In this document: positions 53,824 to 61,989 of the stretch, piece by piece
How the letters are laid out: the number at the start of each line of letters is the position of its first letter
Numbering within the stretch: position 1 is the stretch's first letter
From: AP-15 sp963735445
GTDB taxonomy: Bacteria > Pseudomonadota > Alphaproteobacteria > ATCC43930 > CGMCC-115725
Direction of reading: 5' to 3'
DNA length: 64,000 nucleotides
Assembly (NCBI GenBank): GCA_963735445.1
Contig: CAVTLC010000013.1
Coordinates: forward strand, 61,002 to 125,001
Translations under genes and position numbers: made by a program
Notes under the pieces: generated by a model
Seen by the model: only the letters and a program-made list of their open reading frames with translations
Database searches by the model: none
Told to the model about the DNA's origin: nothing

Positions 53824-53888
53824 GCCGATGCGGTCTTTTTTGCCGAGGCCTGATGCAGTTTTTTTCGAGGCCCGATGCAGTTTTTTTC
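53824..53888. repeat. Tandem 22-bp units with phased A/T tracts upstream of ffs
   Basis: Two exact-length units (53845-53866 and 53867-53888; one C/T difference) contain GATGCAGTTTTTTTC. A degenerate third copy (53824-53841, GCCGATGCGG followed by a T-run) precedes them. The T-runs lie at 53836-53841, 53859-53865 and 53881-53887, spaced about 22 bp, or two helical turns. As minus-strand A-tracts at about -57, -80 and -102 from the ffs start they could bend DNA or act as UP elements. Confidence 0.6.
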
Positions 53889-53978
53889 CAAAACACTGTC
53901 GATGCTGAAAGGTGCCGATCGTCGTCAGGATAGGCGGCGGCAATTTCGCCTCGCTGCCGATCGCAAGAGGACCAAGTC

Positions 53979-54335
53979 ATGCCCGATTTCGTATTGCTGC
54001 TGAACCGACCGGTGGGCGCACCGCCGGCCCTCTCCGCGGAACAGAGCTCGGCCATCACCAAGGAGTACATGGGCTGGAGCGACCGGATGCGGTCCCAGGG
54101 CCACCTCAAGGCCGGCGAAAAGCTGACCTTTGACGCCGGGCGGGTGATGCGGCCGGCCGGTGGCCGCGTCATGACAACCGACGGGCCGTTCGCGGAGAGC
54201 AAGGAATTGCTCGGCGGCTTTTTTCTGATCGCGGCCAAAGATTACGATGAGGCCTGCCATCTGGCCGAAAGCTGCCCGCATTTCAAATACGGCGGCAGTA
54301 TCGAGGTGCGCCAGATCGACCCGATGAAACCGTAA
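53979..54335 (+). CDS. YciI/DGPF-family protein 1
   Basis: A 118-residue DGPF (YCII-like) protein: FVLLLNRPVGAPPALSAEQSSAITKEYMGWSDRM, then AGGRVMTTDGPFAESKELLGGFFLIAAKDYDEACHLAESCPHF. The TDGPFAE core gives the family its name. Such proteins commonly lie with ECF42 sigma factors, as here. Enzymatic role unknown. First gene of a four-gene set (DGPF, GST, DGPF, ECF). Confidence 0.88.
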   Translation: MPDFVLLLNRPVGAPPALSAEQSSAITKEYMGWSDRMRSQGHLKAGEKLTFDAGRVMRPAGGRVMTTDGPFAESKELLGGFFLIAAKDYDEACHLAESCPHFKYGGSIEVRQIDPMKP

Positions 54336-54367
54336 TTCCGAACCATCTCTGAACGAGGAGACTAACC

Positions 54368-55024
54368 ATGCCGGAGCTTCAAATCATTGGTGCGCCGCAG
54401 AGCAACTACGTTTGGGTCACGCGCATCGCCTGCACCGAAAAAGGGGTGCCCTACTCGCTCGTGCCGGTCTTCCCGCACACACCCGAGGTCGACGCGATCC
54501 ATCCGTTCGGGAAAATCCCGGCGATGCGTCACGGCGATCTGACCCTGTGCGAATCGCGCGCGATCTGCTTTTACATCGACCATGCCTTTGCCGGCCCGCC
54601 ATTGGCGCCGCGCGATCCGGTCGCAGGCGCCGAGACCGAGCAATGGCTATCGCTGGTCAACACGCATATCGATCCATTGCTCGTGCGCCAGTATCTCGCG
54701 GCCTACCTCTTTCCGGGCACGCCCGATGGCAAGCCCAATCGCGCGGTGATCGACGCGGCGTTGCCAAAGATGGAACGGCATTTTTCGGTGCTCGACCAGG
54801 CCGTCGCCAAAACCGGCCACCTGGTCGGGGACAGCCTAACCCTCGCCGACATCAACCTGCTGCCGATCCTGTTCTACATCGACAAATTGCCGGAAAGCCG
54901 GGTCATGCTGCGGGACGCGGCCAGCCTCAACGCCTATTACCAGCGCCATATGGAGCGGCCGAGCGTCAAGGAGACCACTCCGCCGCCTTTCCCCGGCCGA
55001 TCTTCGTGGGACATCGCCGGCTGA
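54368..55024 (+). CDS. Glutathione S-transferase
   Basis: A 218-residue GST. N-terminal thioredoxin fold: QIIGAPQSNYVWVTRIACTEKGVPYSLVPV, with the Ser/Tyr region at SNY and the cis-Pro/ES motif in GKIPAMRHGDLTLCESRAICFYIDHAF. The helical C-terminal domain holds LVGDSLTLADINLLPILFYID (N-capping Asp). GAGGAG precedes the ATG. Sits between two DGPF genes, so it may be under the control of the sigma factor downstream. Confidence 0.9.
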   Translation: MPELQIIGAPQSNYVWVTRIACTEKGVPYSLVPVFPHTPEVDAIHPFGKIPAMRHGDLTLCESRAICFYIDHAFAGPPLAPRDPVAGAETEQWLSLVNTHIDPLLVRQYLAAYLFPGTPDGKPNRAVIDAALPKMERHFSVLDQAVAKTGHLVGDSLTLADINLLPILFYIDKLPESRVMLRDAASLNAYYQRHMERPSVKETTPPPFPGRSSWDIAG

Positions 55025-55038
55025 ACCGGAGACGCGAC

Positions 55039-55404
55039 ATGCGCTACATGTTCCTAATCTACAGCGGCGAGCTTGCGATGGCCGACGCTTCGCCCGCAGC
55101 GATGGAACAGCTCAGAGCGGGGCATTGGGCAGTCATCGATGAGACGCGCCGCCGCGGCATCCTCGAAGCCGCCGAGCCGCTGCAGCCGACAGCGACCGCC
55201 ACGACAATCCGAGTGGAGGGCGGCAAGCCGCTGATCTTGGATGGGCCATTTGCCGAGACCAAAGAGCAACTCGCCGGCTATTACATCCTCGACTGCCAGG
55301 ATCTCGATGAGGCCATCGGCTGGGCCACCAAGATCCCGACCGCTTGCAAGGGCGGCGCAGGGTGCGTCGAAATCCGCCCGATCGCCAACCTGCCGCCGCG
55401 TTGA
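55039..55404 (+). CDS. YciI/DGPF-family protein 2
   Basis: A 121-residue DGPF protein (MRYMFLIYSGELAMADASPAAMEQLRAGHWAVIDETRRRGILEAAEPL, then ILDGPFAETKEQLAGYYILDCQDLDEAIGWATKIPTA). The DGPFAETKE core is exact. It begins 14 bp after the GST stop. The ECF sigma gene follows with a gap of 20 bp. The open frame extends farther upstream through the GST gene, but that part is a shadow; the start here is ATG 55039. Confidence 0.88.
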   Translation: MRYMFLIYSGELAMADASPAAMEQLRAGHWAVIDETRRRGILEAAEPLQPTATATTIRVEGGKPLILDGPFAETKEQLAGYYILDCQDLDEAIGWATKIPTACKGGAGCVEIRPIANLPPR

Positions 55405-55424
55405 CAGCCGAGGGCGCGGAGGTC

Positions 55425-56687
55425 ATGGAGTTGTCCCCCGACATCCGCGCCGCGGCGGAACTGGTATTCCGCCGCGAGCATGGCCGGATCATCGCAAGCT
55501 TGATCCGGCTGTGCGGCTCCTTCGACCGCGCCGAAGAGGCGATGCAGGAGGGGTTTGCCGCGGCATTGGCCAATTGGTCGGTGCGTGGTCTCCCGGCCAA
55601 TCCCGCCGCCTGGATCACGACCGCGGCCTATCGCAAGCTGATCGACGCGCGGCGCCGCGAGCGCACCCGCCGCGATAAGCAGGCGGAGTTGGAGCAGGAA
55701 ATCATGCCCGCCGCGACCGAAATGCCCGATGACGGCGATCAGGCGCTCGCGGCATTCCCCGACGACCGCTTACGGCTGATCTTTACCTGCTGTCATCCCG
55801 CCCTCAATCGCGAGGCGCAGGTGGCGCTGACGTTGCGCACCTTGGGTGGCCTGTCGACGGCCGAGATCGCGCGCGCCTTTCTCGTTCCCGAGCCGACCAT
55901 GGCGCAGCGGCTGGTTCGCGCCAAGCGCAAGATCCAGGACGCCCGCATTCCCTACGAGGTTCCCGCCGAGGATCGGCTTGACGAACGCCGCGCCGCGGTG
56001 CAGGCGGTCATCTATCTGATCTTCAATGAAGGCTACCTCGCGACCTCAGGCGACGCCTTGATCCGCTGGGAATTGTGCGCCGAAGCGATCCGCCTCGCCC
56101 GGATGTTATGTGAGGTCGACGCGCCGGAACCCGAGAATTTCGGGCTTCTCGCTTTGATGCTGCTGCATGATTCGCGCCGTCACGCGCGGATCGACGATGC
56201 CGGCCTGCTGGTCACGCTCGAAGAGCAAGACCGCGCGCTGTGGAATCGCGCGCAGATCCGAGAGGGGCTGGCGCTGGTCGAAGCGTCGTTGCGGCGGGGG
56301 CGGCCCGGCCCCTATCAATTGCAGGCGGCGATCGCGGCGGTGCACGCCGAGGCCGCGAGCGCAGGTGACACCGATTGGCGGCAAATCGCGGCGCTCTACA
56401 GCGAACTTGCGTGGCTCAATCCCAACCCGGTCGTACTGTTGAACCGGGCTGTCGCGATCGGCATGAGCGAGGGCCCGGAGCGCGGGCTGGCATTGATCGA
56501 TGCGCTGTCGGGACTCGACGACTACCATCTATTGCACGCCGCGCGCGCGGACCTGTTGCGCCGGCTGCGCAGAGCTTCAGCTGCCGCCGAGGCTTACAAC
56601 CATGCGCTCTCACTGACCGGCAACGCGGTCGAGCGCGCTTATCTCGAACGCCGCCTCACCGAGTTGAGCGTGCATAACGCGTCGTGA
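55425..56687 (+). CDS. ECF sigma factor with C-terminal TPR-like extension (ECF42 type)
   Basis: About 420 residues: sigma2 (AAAELVFRREHGRIIASLIRLCGSFDRAEEAMQEGFAAALANW), linker, sigma4 (VALTLRTLGGLSTAEIARAFLVPEPTMAQRLVRAKRKI), then a long helical C-terminal region (GEDRLDERRAAVQAVIYLIFNEGY to LNRAVAIGMSEGPERGLALIDAL). This long tail and the DGPF partners are the hallmark of ECF42, which works without a classical anti-sigma factor. GGAGG is very close to ATG 55425; TTG 55431 may be the true start. It likely drives its own operon. Confidence 0.88.
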   Translation: MELSPDIRAAAELVFRREHGRIIASLIRLCGSFDRAEEAMQEGFAAALANWSVRGLPANPAAWITTAAYRKLIDARRRERTRRDKQAELEQEIMPAATEMPDDGDQALAAFPDDRLRLIFTCCHPALNREAQVALTLRTLGGLSTAEIARAFLVPEPTMAQRLVRAKRKIQDARIPYEVPAEDRLDERRAAVQAVIYLIFNEGYLATSGDALIRWELCAEAIRLARMLCEVDAPEPENFGLLALMLLHDSRRHARIDDAGLLVTLEEQDRALWNRAQIREGLALVEASLRRGRPGPYQLQAAIAAVHAEAASAGDTDWRQIAALYSELAWLNPNPVVLLNRAVAIGMSEGPERGLALIDALSGLDDYHLLHAARADLLRRLRRASAAAEAYNHALSLTGNAVERAYLERRLTELSVHNAS

Positions 56688-56725
56688 GTTGGTTCGAGCC
56701 GAACCGTGGCAGGCAAGGACGGCGA

Positions 56726-57661
56726 TCAATAGCCCAGACTGATGTCGACTTCCTGCAATAGCGGGCCGCCGGCTTCGACGCTGCGGATATTTGCGGCAAT
56801 CTCGGTCACCAGCTGCGCGACCGTCGGCCGCCGCGCGACATGCGGCATCACCGTAATCTTTGGGTGCAGCCATAGCGGGCTGTCCGGGGGCAACGGTTCG
56901 GGCCACAGCGCGTCGAGGGCGGCATAGGATAATTGCCCGGAATCGAGCGCCTTGATCAGATCCTCGAAAACCACATGCTTGCCGCGCCCGACATTTATCA
57001 GCATCGCGCCTTTCGGCATCATCGCAAAGGTGCGCGCGCAGAAAATGCCCTCGGTTTCCCGCGTCAGCGGCAACAGGCAGACGGCGATGTCGGTTTGGCC
57101 GAGAAACGCCTCGAGCTGATCCTCACCGTGGAAAATCGGGATTTCGGCCTCAGCCCGCGGGTTGCGGACCCAGGCCGAAACCGGAAAGCCCAGCGACTTC
57201 AGCACCAATGCCGGCGCCTTTGCCATCATGCCGTAGCCGAGAAAACCGATCCGCCGTTCCTCGGGCCGGACAATCGGTTTCCTTAGCCATTCGCGATTGG
57301 CCTGCGCTGCCTGGTACGCCGGCATATCGCGGTGAAAGCGCAGCACATGCATGATGACGTATTCCGTCATCATCGGGTCGCCACCCGGCGGCTCGATCTT
57401 GCCGAGCGGCGCTTTGGGCAGCCGGGGATGGTGGATGAACGCTTCGACACCGGCCGAACGGCTGAACATCGCCTTCAAATTCGGGAATTTCGGAAGCGCA
57501 TCGAAATCGGGATGCATGAAGGCGAGATATTCAATATCTGCCAGTTCGCCCGCATTTGGCCAAACGCGGACTTCCATATCGGGAAGTTGTTCGGCGAGGG
57601 TATCGAGCCACAGCTTTGTATTACCAATACGTTTGTCGAGATCGACGATGAGCAGCGCCAT
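56726..57661 (-). CDS. D-2-hydroxyacid dehydrogenase (GhrA-like glyoxylate/hydroxypyruvate reductase)
   Basis: A 311-residue NAD(P)-dependent enzyme. The Rossmann motif GFLGYGMMAKAPALVLKSLGFPVSAW, the catalytic Arg in NVGRGKHVVFEDLIKAL, and the His in ITVMPHVARRPT are present, in the order seen in GhrA. An extended start at 57700 exists, but ATG 57661 has GGGAGAAAGC just before it and begins at MALLIVDLDKRIGN. Probably reduces glyoxylate or a similar 2-oxoacid. Confidence 0.85.
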   Translation of the reverse strand: MALLIVDLDKRIGNTKLWLDTLAEQLPDMEVRVWPNAGELADIEYLAFMHPDFDALPKFPNLKAMFSRSAGVEAFIHHPRLPKAPLGKIEPPGGDPMMTEYVIMHVLRFHRDMPAYQAAQANREWLRKPIVRPEERRIGFLGYGMMAKAPALVLKSLGFPVSAWVRNPRAEAEIPIFHGEDQLEAFLGQTDIAVCLLPLTRETEGIFCARTFAMMPKGAMLINVGRGKHVVFEDLIKALDSGQLSYAALDALWPEPLPPDSPLWLHPKITVMPHVARRPTVAQLVTEIAANIRSVEAGGPLLQEVDISLGY

Positions 57662-57713
57662 GCTTTCTCCCGCGAGTTTTGGAATATGTTCCACGTACAT
57701 TCTTCATACTCGT

Positions 57714-57836
57714 CACCCCGGCGGAAGCCGGGGTCCACAGTTCCGCCACGCGAGATAATGATCGTCTCTAAGCCAATGTCAGTGCTTGCGAAGTCTTCAC
57801 TGACGGAGCAGTGGATCCCGGCCTTCGCCGGGATGG
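57714..57836. repeat. Inverted pair of REP-like palindromes
   Basis: CCCCGGC-GGAA-GCCGGGG (57716-57733) and ATCCCGGC-CTTC-GCCGGGAT (57815-57834) face each other about 80 bp apart, with GTCAC...GGTCCAC and GTGGATCC...GGATGGAG flanks. This is the same design as 45614-45680 but with a wider spacer. Confidence 0.65.
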
Positions 57837-57882
57837 AGTGCACGCATTATTGTCGAGCAGCCTAATGCAATGGCGCCTTCCT

Positions 57883-59136
57883 TCACCGCGATCCGGCTTG
57901 CGCGCGGGCCTTTTCGAGATCGGGCATGTTGCTGGCGGAAGCCGCGATGTTGCCCAAGCGGCCTGAGGTCGTGACCGCGAGTGCGGCCCTCGCCGCCTCG
58001 TTTTCGGTGATCTTGGCCATGATCGCTTCCTTGGCGCGGTCAAAGACGCCGCGATTGGTGGCGACAAATTGCTGCGACTGGCGCAATCCGGCGAGATAGC
58101 CGTTGATCTCCGGCACGACATAGCGCGCCACCATATCCCAGCTGCGCATCGTGTTTTCCGGGTTGGCCCAGTCGTGGACAAAGCCGACCACGGTGCCAAA
58201 ACCGCCGCTGACCTCGAGCACCGATTTGATCCGCGCCACCAGATCGTCGGGGGTGCCAATCGTCGCCGCGGCCTCGGCCGAGAATGCGGTCTTGTCGACT
58301 GCCTCGTCGGGATCGGTGAACGGCTTCGCTCCTGGCCGCTGCAAGGTCCCGACGATGTATTGATTGTGATGGCGCATCAGACCTTCGCGGGCTTCGGCGC
58401 GCGCCTTTTCGCGGGTCTCGGCGATGTGCCAGGAAAGCAGCACGCGCCACTCCTTGCGATCGACGGTCGTGCCGTGCTTGGCGGCGGCGATCTCGGCAAA
58501 GTTCCATTGCGTTGCCAGGGCGCTCAAGCCTTCGCTCGACATCGAGCCGATCGAGATAACGCCGATCCCGTGCTTGCCGGCCAAGGTCATCCCCGACGGG
58601 CTGATCTGCGAGGCGACCGCAAACGGCATCTCCTCCTGCAACGGCAACAATTGCAATTGCGCGTCCTGCAAGGTGAACCAGTCGCTCTTCGCGGTGACCC
58701 GCTCACCCCTGAACAGGCGCCGGATGACCGCGATCGCCTCGTCCTGGCGGTCGCGCTGCACCATCGGATCGATGCCGAGCGTGTGCGCGTCGGAGGCGAG
58801 CGCGCCCGGCCCGGTGCCGAAAATCGCGCGCCCGCCGGTCATCCAGTCGAGCTGCACCATGCGCTGGGCGACATTGAACGGGTGGTGATAGGGCAGCGAA
58901 ATGACGCCGGTGGCGAGCTTGATGCGCTTTGACCGCTCGCCGGCGGCGGCCAGGAACATTTCGGGCGAGCCGATCATCTCCCAGCCGCTCGAATGGTGTT
59001 CGCCGCACCAGAATTCGTCGTAGCCGAGCTGGTCGAGCCGTTCGACCAGGTCGAGATCGCGGCGGAACTGCAACAGCGGGTTTTCGCCGACCGGGTGATG
59101 CGGGGCAAGAAAGGCGCCGAAATTCAGACGCGGCAT
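57883..59136 (-). CDS. LLM-class flavin-dependent monooxygenase (limonene monooxygenase-like)
   Basis: A 417-residue luciferase-like enzyme: NFGAFLAPHHPVGENPLLQFRRDLDLVERLDQLGYDEFWCGEHHSSGWEMIGSPEMFLAAAGERSKRIKLATGVISLPYHHPFNVAQRMVQLDWMTGGRAIFGTGPGALASDAHTLG in order (split here only to show motifs; the GEHH, ATGVI and GTGPG segments are diagnostic). FMN-reduced flavin is the probable cofactor rather than F420. AGGAGAG lies 8 nt before ATG 59136; the longer frame (59229) is dismissed. Similar enzymes hydroxylate terpenes or other hydrophobic substrates. No reductase gene is adjacent. Confidence 0.83.
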   Translation of the reverse strand: MPRLNFGAFLAPHHPVGENPLLQFRRDLDLVERLDQLGYDEFWCGEHHSSGWEMIGSPEMFLAAAGERSKRIKLATGVISLPYHHPFNVAQRMVQLDWMTGGRAIFGTGPGALASDAHTLGIDPMVQRDRQDEAIAVIRRLFRGERVTAKSDWFTLQDAQLQLLPLQEEMPFAVASQISPSGMTLAGKHGIGVISIGSMSSEGLSALATQWNFAEIAAAKHGTTVDRKEWRVLLSWHIAETREKARAEAREGLMRHHNQYIVGTLQRPGAKPFTDPDEAVDKTAFSAEAAATIGTPDDLVARIKSVLEVSGGFGTVVGFVHDWANPENTMRSWDMVARYVVPEINGYLAGLRQSQQFVATNRGVFDRAKEAIMAKITENEAARAALAVTTSGRLGNIAASASNMPDLEKARAQAGSR

Positions 59137-59571
59137 GATCAGCTCTCCTGGATCTAGCAACCGCGCCGATGAAACCGCGGTCAACCAATCTCTCGCATCA
59201 AGACTGCGATCTATCGGCCGTCTTTGCAACTCATCCCGAGCTCGCCATGAGCTAAATCCTATCCGTCCAAGGATCCTCGCCTTCCGGCGTCAGCCGTCAG
59301 CACCCACCCTCGAATTTAGCCCAACCCCATCGCCGACATTTCCGTCGCGCCTTAATCCACCGGGAGCGGTACCACTCTTAGGCAACTTTAGTCGTAGCCG
59401 GATTTGATAGGCGTCAATTCGCTGCTGCTCGGGACATGCTAGTTAAAGACAGTTGTGAACGCGCGGATTGCGGTATCGGGCGCGCAGATCGGCTTGGTCG
59501 GGGCCTAGCCGCGCGGATCCAACCACGATGCCGCGGCAGCCGGTTCTGGACTACGCGGCGGAGCGCGCCTG
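59137..59571. other. 435-bp gap without recognised feature
   Basis: Between the divergent LLM gene and the rhomboid remnant. Short frames only; no repeat, terminator or clear promoter seen. The left part has lower GC around 59330-59450. Confidence 0.4.
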
Positions 59572-60031
59572 ATGTTTCCAATCGCGAACGGCATCCCTCT
59601 GCGGTACCCGCCGATCGCCACTTGGGCACTGATCGCAACCAACGCTGTCGTGTTCCTGTTCGAAGTAAGCCTCAGTCCGGCGGAACTCAACGAGTTCCTA
59701 TACCGCTACGCCCTGGTCCCGGCACGGTACTTCAATTCCGGTGTGTCCGACAGCTCGCTGTCGCTTAGCGATTATCTGCCCTTCGTCAGCAACATGTTTT
59801 TGCATGGCGGCTGGCTGCACCTGATCGTCAACATGTGGACCTTGTGGCTGTTCGGCAGGGCAGTCGAAGACCAGCTGGGCTCAGGACGCTATATCGCGTT
59901 TTATTTCGCCTGCGGAATGCTGGCGTCGATAATCTATGTGGCACTCAATCCGAACTCCACAGCACCGGCGCTCGGCGCCTCGGGAGCGATTGCCGGGATA
60001 CTCGGTTGTTACATGCGATTTTTCCCGTTAG
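59572..60031 (+). pseudogene. Rhomboid-family intramembrane serine protease, 3'-truncated
   Basis: ATG 59572 (after GGCGGAG) gives about 150 residues of a rhomboid protease: IPLRYPPIATWALIATNAVVFLFE, then FVSNMFLHGGWLHLIVNMWTLWLFGRAVEDQLG and the catalytic Ser in NSTAPALGASGAIAGILGCY. The later segment with the catalytic His is missing. After FFPLG the sequence passes into a different gene ('psiE) at about 60025-60031 and the frame drifts on as nonsense to 60408. This looks like a deletion junction rather than a point error. Inactive as a protease if real. Confidence 0.8.
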
Positions 60032-60391
60032 GTCATCATCGTTGCAGCCATTTGGAAATTGGCAGTCAAGGTCGTGGTCAGCTTGGTTCTGTCAAATACC
60101 CTCGACCTGACCGATATCGCCGAGTTTCAAAGCGTATTCGGCATGGTCTTCACAGTCATCATCGCGCTCGAGTTCAAGCGAACGCTCGTACTGGTGACCG
60201 AGCGAACAGAGAGCGTGGTGCAAGTCCGCGCCGTGATCCTGATCGCGCTGCTGGCGATCGTCCGCAAGTTGATCATTCTGGACATCTCGCCCGGCGATGC
60301 GCCGCAGCTGTTGGCGCTCGCAGTGGCGACCCTCTCGCTCGGTGGCGTCTATTGGCTGGTCAGGGACCAAGACAGACCGGAGCGCAAATAG
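60032..60391 (+). pseudogene. PsiE-family membrane protein, 5'-truncated
   Basis: From 60032 the frame reads VIIVAAIWKLAVKVVVSLVLSNTLDLTDIAEF, FGMVFTVIIALEFKRTLVLVTERTESVVQVRAVILIALLAIVRKLIILDI and ends at TAG 60391, matching the later four-fifths of PsiE. A TAG (60029-60031) immediately precedes it and no standard start is available before TTG 60059, so the first 25-30 codons are lost. PsiE is found in phosphate-starvation loci and in the transmissible protein-quality-control island. Fused to the rhomboid remnant by the same junction. Confidence 0.78.
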
Positions 60392-60404
60392 TGGAGTTAT
60401 CACG

Positions 60405-60872
60405 ATGACTAGTCCAGCCATTCACGTTGTCTGCCCTCATTGCAGCGCCATCAATCGAATCCCCCAGGACCGGCCGGCGCTGCAGGCCAATTGTGGAACC
60501 TGCCACCAGAAGCTGTTCTCGGGGAAGCCGGTCACGGCCAACGCCGCAACCTTCGAGCGCCACATCACACGCAACGACGTCCCGGTGATCGTAGATTTCT
60601 GGGCTCCCTGGTGCGGGCCATGCCTTGCCATGGCGCCAGCTTACGAGCGAGCCGCCGCCGAGCTCGAACCCGATTACCGGCTCCTGAAAGTCAACACCGA
60701 GGAGGAGCAGTCGCTAGCGGCACGCTATCACATTAGCAGCATACCCACGCTTATGTTGTTTATGCGCGGCCACGAGATCGCCCGGCGCGCTGGGGCAAGC
60801 GACACCCGCGGCCTCGTTTCCTGGGCGAGAGCGCAGCTCGCTGCCAAGCAGTTCTCCGCCAGTCCGAATTGA
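60405..60872 (+). CDS. trxC: Thioredoxin 2 (TrxC) with N-terminal zinc ribbon
   Basis: A 155-residue protein-disulfide reductase. The zinc ribbon has C10-x2-C13 and C30-x2-C33 (VVCPHCSAINR, ANCGTCHQKLF). The redox centre W69-C70-G-P-C73 lies in DFWAPWCGPCLAMAPAYE, and the cis-Pro in SSIPTLMLF. Intact, in contrast to the genes on each side. GGAG lies 8 nt before ATG 60405. In the quality-control islands of other bacteria a thioredoxin sits near psiE, and this may be the same grouping. Confidence 0.92.
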   Translation: MTSPAIHVVCPHCSAINRIPQDRPALQANCGTCHQKLFSGKPVTANAATFERHITRNDVPVIVDFWAPWCGPCLAMAPAYERAAAELEPDYRLLKVNTEEEQSLAARYHISSIPTLMLFMRGHEIARRAGASDTRGLVSWARAQLAAKQFSASPN

Positions 60873-60880
60873 CGATTCTC

Positions 60881-61360
60881 ATGCCGGGCGAAGATTTTGG
60901 ACTGCAGAAAAAGGACTTAACGCCCGATTGCCTCAGAACAAGCGGTCACCGGGTCGAGGATCGTCCGGAGATGCCGTTGGCGTGGGAGGCGCGGACGATG
61001 TTCCTGGGCATACTCTGCCTTATCGCTGTGCTGGCCTGTCTTTATATTGCACAGGATATTGTGGTGCCCGTCGTGCTGGCGCTGGTGCTCAAGCTGTTAT
61101 TCCAACCTCTGGTCAGCCTATTGGAGCGAGCCCACGTGCCAAGGGTAGCTGGGGCGCTGATCGCTCTTGCCGTGTTGCTCTCGGTCTTCGTCGGCCTTGG
61201 GACAATGGAAGGGGAGATCGTCACGCCGATGCTGCTGGCGAACCGGTTCACAATAAACCCCGCGGCAGTGATCCTGTCCCTGATTTCTGGTACTGGATGT
61301 GGGGAGTTCCTGGGGCGATTTTGGCGGTGCCGACGTCAATATTCCTGTCAGAGCCGCTAG
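60881..61360 (+). pseudogene. AI-2E family transporter, internally deleted
   Basis: The frame from 60881 starts like an AI-2E (PerM/TqsA) transporter: LGILCLIAVLACLYIAQDIVVPVVLALVLKLLFQPLVSLLERAHVPRVAGALIALAVLLSVFVGLG. It then jumps, near 61200, directly to a C-terminal segment EGEIVTPMLLANRFTINPAAVILSLI, omitting roughly 180 residues. A further shift near 61283 puts FWYWMWGVPGAILAVPTSIF in another frame. So it is a deletion derivative, not functional as it stands. Confidence 0.78.
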
Positions 61361-61785
61361 TGGAGGCGCCTTCCGCTTCTTTCTTTTCTCTCTGCCCGCT
61401 TCAGCACGTGCTGCAGCTGCTCGACCACATCTGCCAATACCGCAACCGGTAGCTCCACCGCGATTGGAATACTATCAGCAGTCGTCAGATGCAGAATTGC
61501 CCCGGATGTCTCCGGCGAGGTACCAACCCTGACCTCCTCGACGGCAATGACGTTGGTGTTCAGTCCTTCACCGGCTTCTGCGGGATTTTGAAGCGAGCGG
61601 CGCCTGGAAGCTGACCTCGCCGCGTCAGTCAGCACGGTGATCAAATACCCCACCGCCTCGTAGGGATAGACCAGCGGGTACTCGCTCCCGTCGCCCAGGC
61701 GATGGGTGATCCAGACGTGCTCGCCGTCGTCGGACGATCCTGCCGCCGTCAAGTCGATGATCTTAACTCCTGTTACATCCGCCAT
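61357..61785 (-). CDS. Uncharacterised 142-residue protein
   Basis: ATG 61785 is preceded by AGGAAG with 5-nt spacing. The chain (MADVTGVKIIDLTAAGSSDDGEHVWITHRLGDGSEYPLVYPYEAVGYLI ... AILHLTTADSIPIAVELPVAVLADVVEQLQHVLKRAERKE) alternates beta-strand-like stretches and one C-terminal helix. No signal peptide. I do not recognise a family. It overlaps the end of the AI-2E remnant by 4 bp. Confidence 0.55.
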   Translation of the reverse strand: MADVTGVKIIDLTAAGSSDDGEHVWITHRLGDGSEYPLVYPYEAVGYLITVLTDAARSASRRRSLQNPAEAGEGLNTNVIAVEEVRVGTSPETSGAILHLTTADSIPIAVELPVAVLADVVEQLQHVLKRAERKERSGRRLH

Positions 61786-61989
61786 TTTCGCTTCCTAGCT
61801 CGCAAGTCTCCGTCGCTCGAATTGCCGAGAACCTGATCCGAGTTAATGCCCGGAACAAGACTCGGCAATTCTGCCATGAGATTTTGTACTAGATTTCTCT
61901 TATTTTGCGAGCAGAAGATGGCAGGGTTCCACCGCAACAGGCGGCGATCCGCACAGTGCGGCTGCTGGGTAGGTTTCGGTTTTTCCTAT

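Noticed and set aside
54412..55038. N-terminal extension of the second DGPF protein through the GST gene
   Set aside because: That part is a shadow frame of the GST; the DGPF homology begins exactly at ATG 55039.
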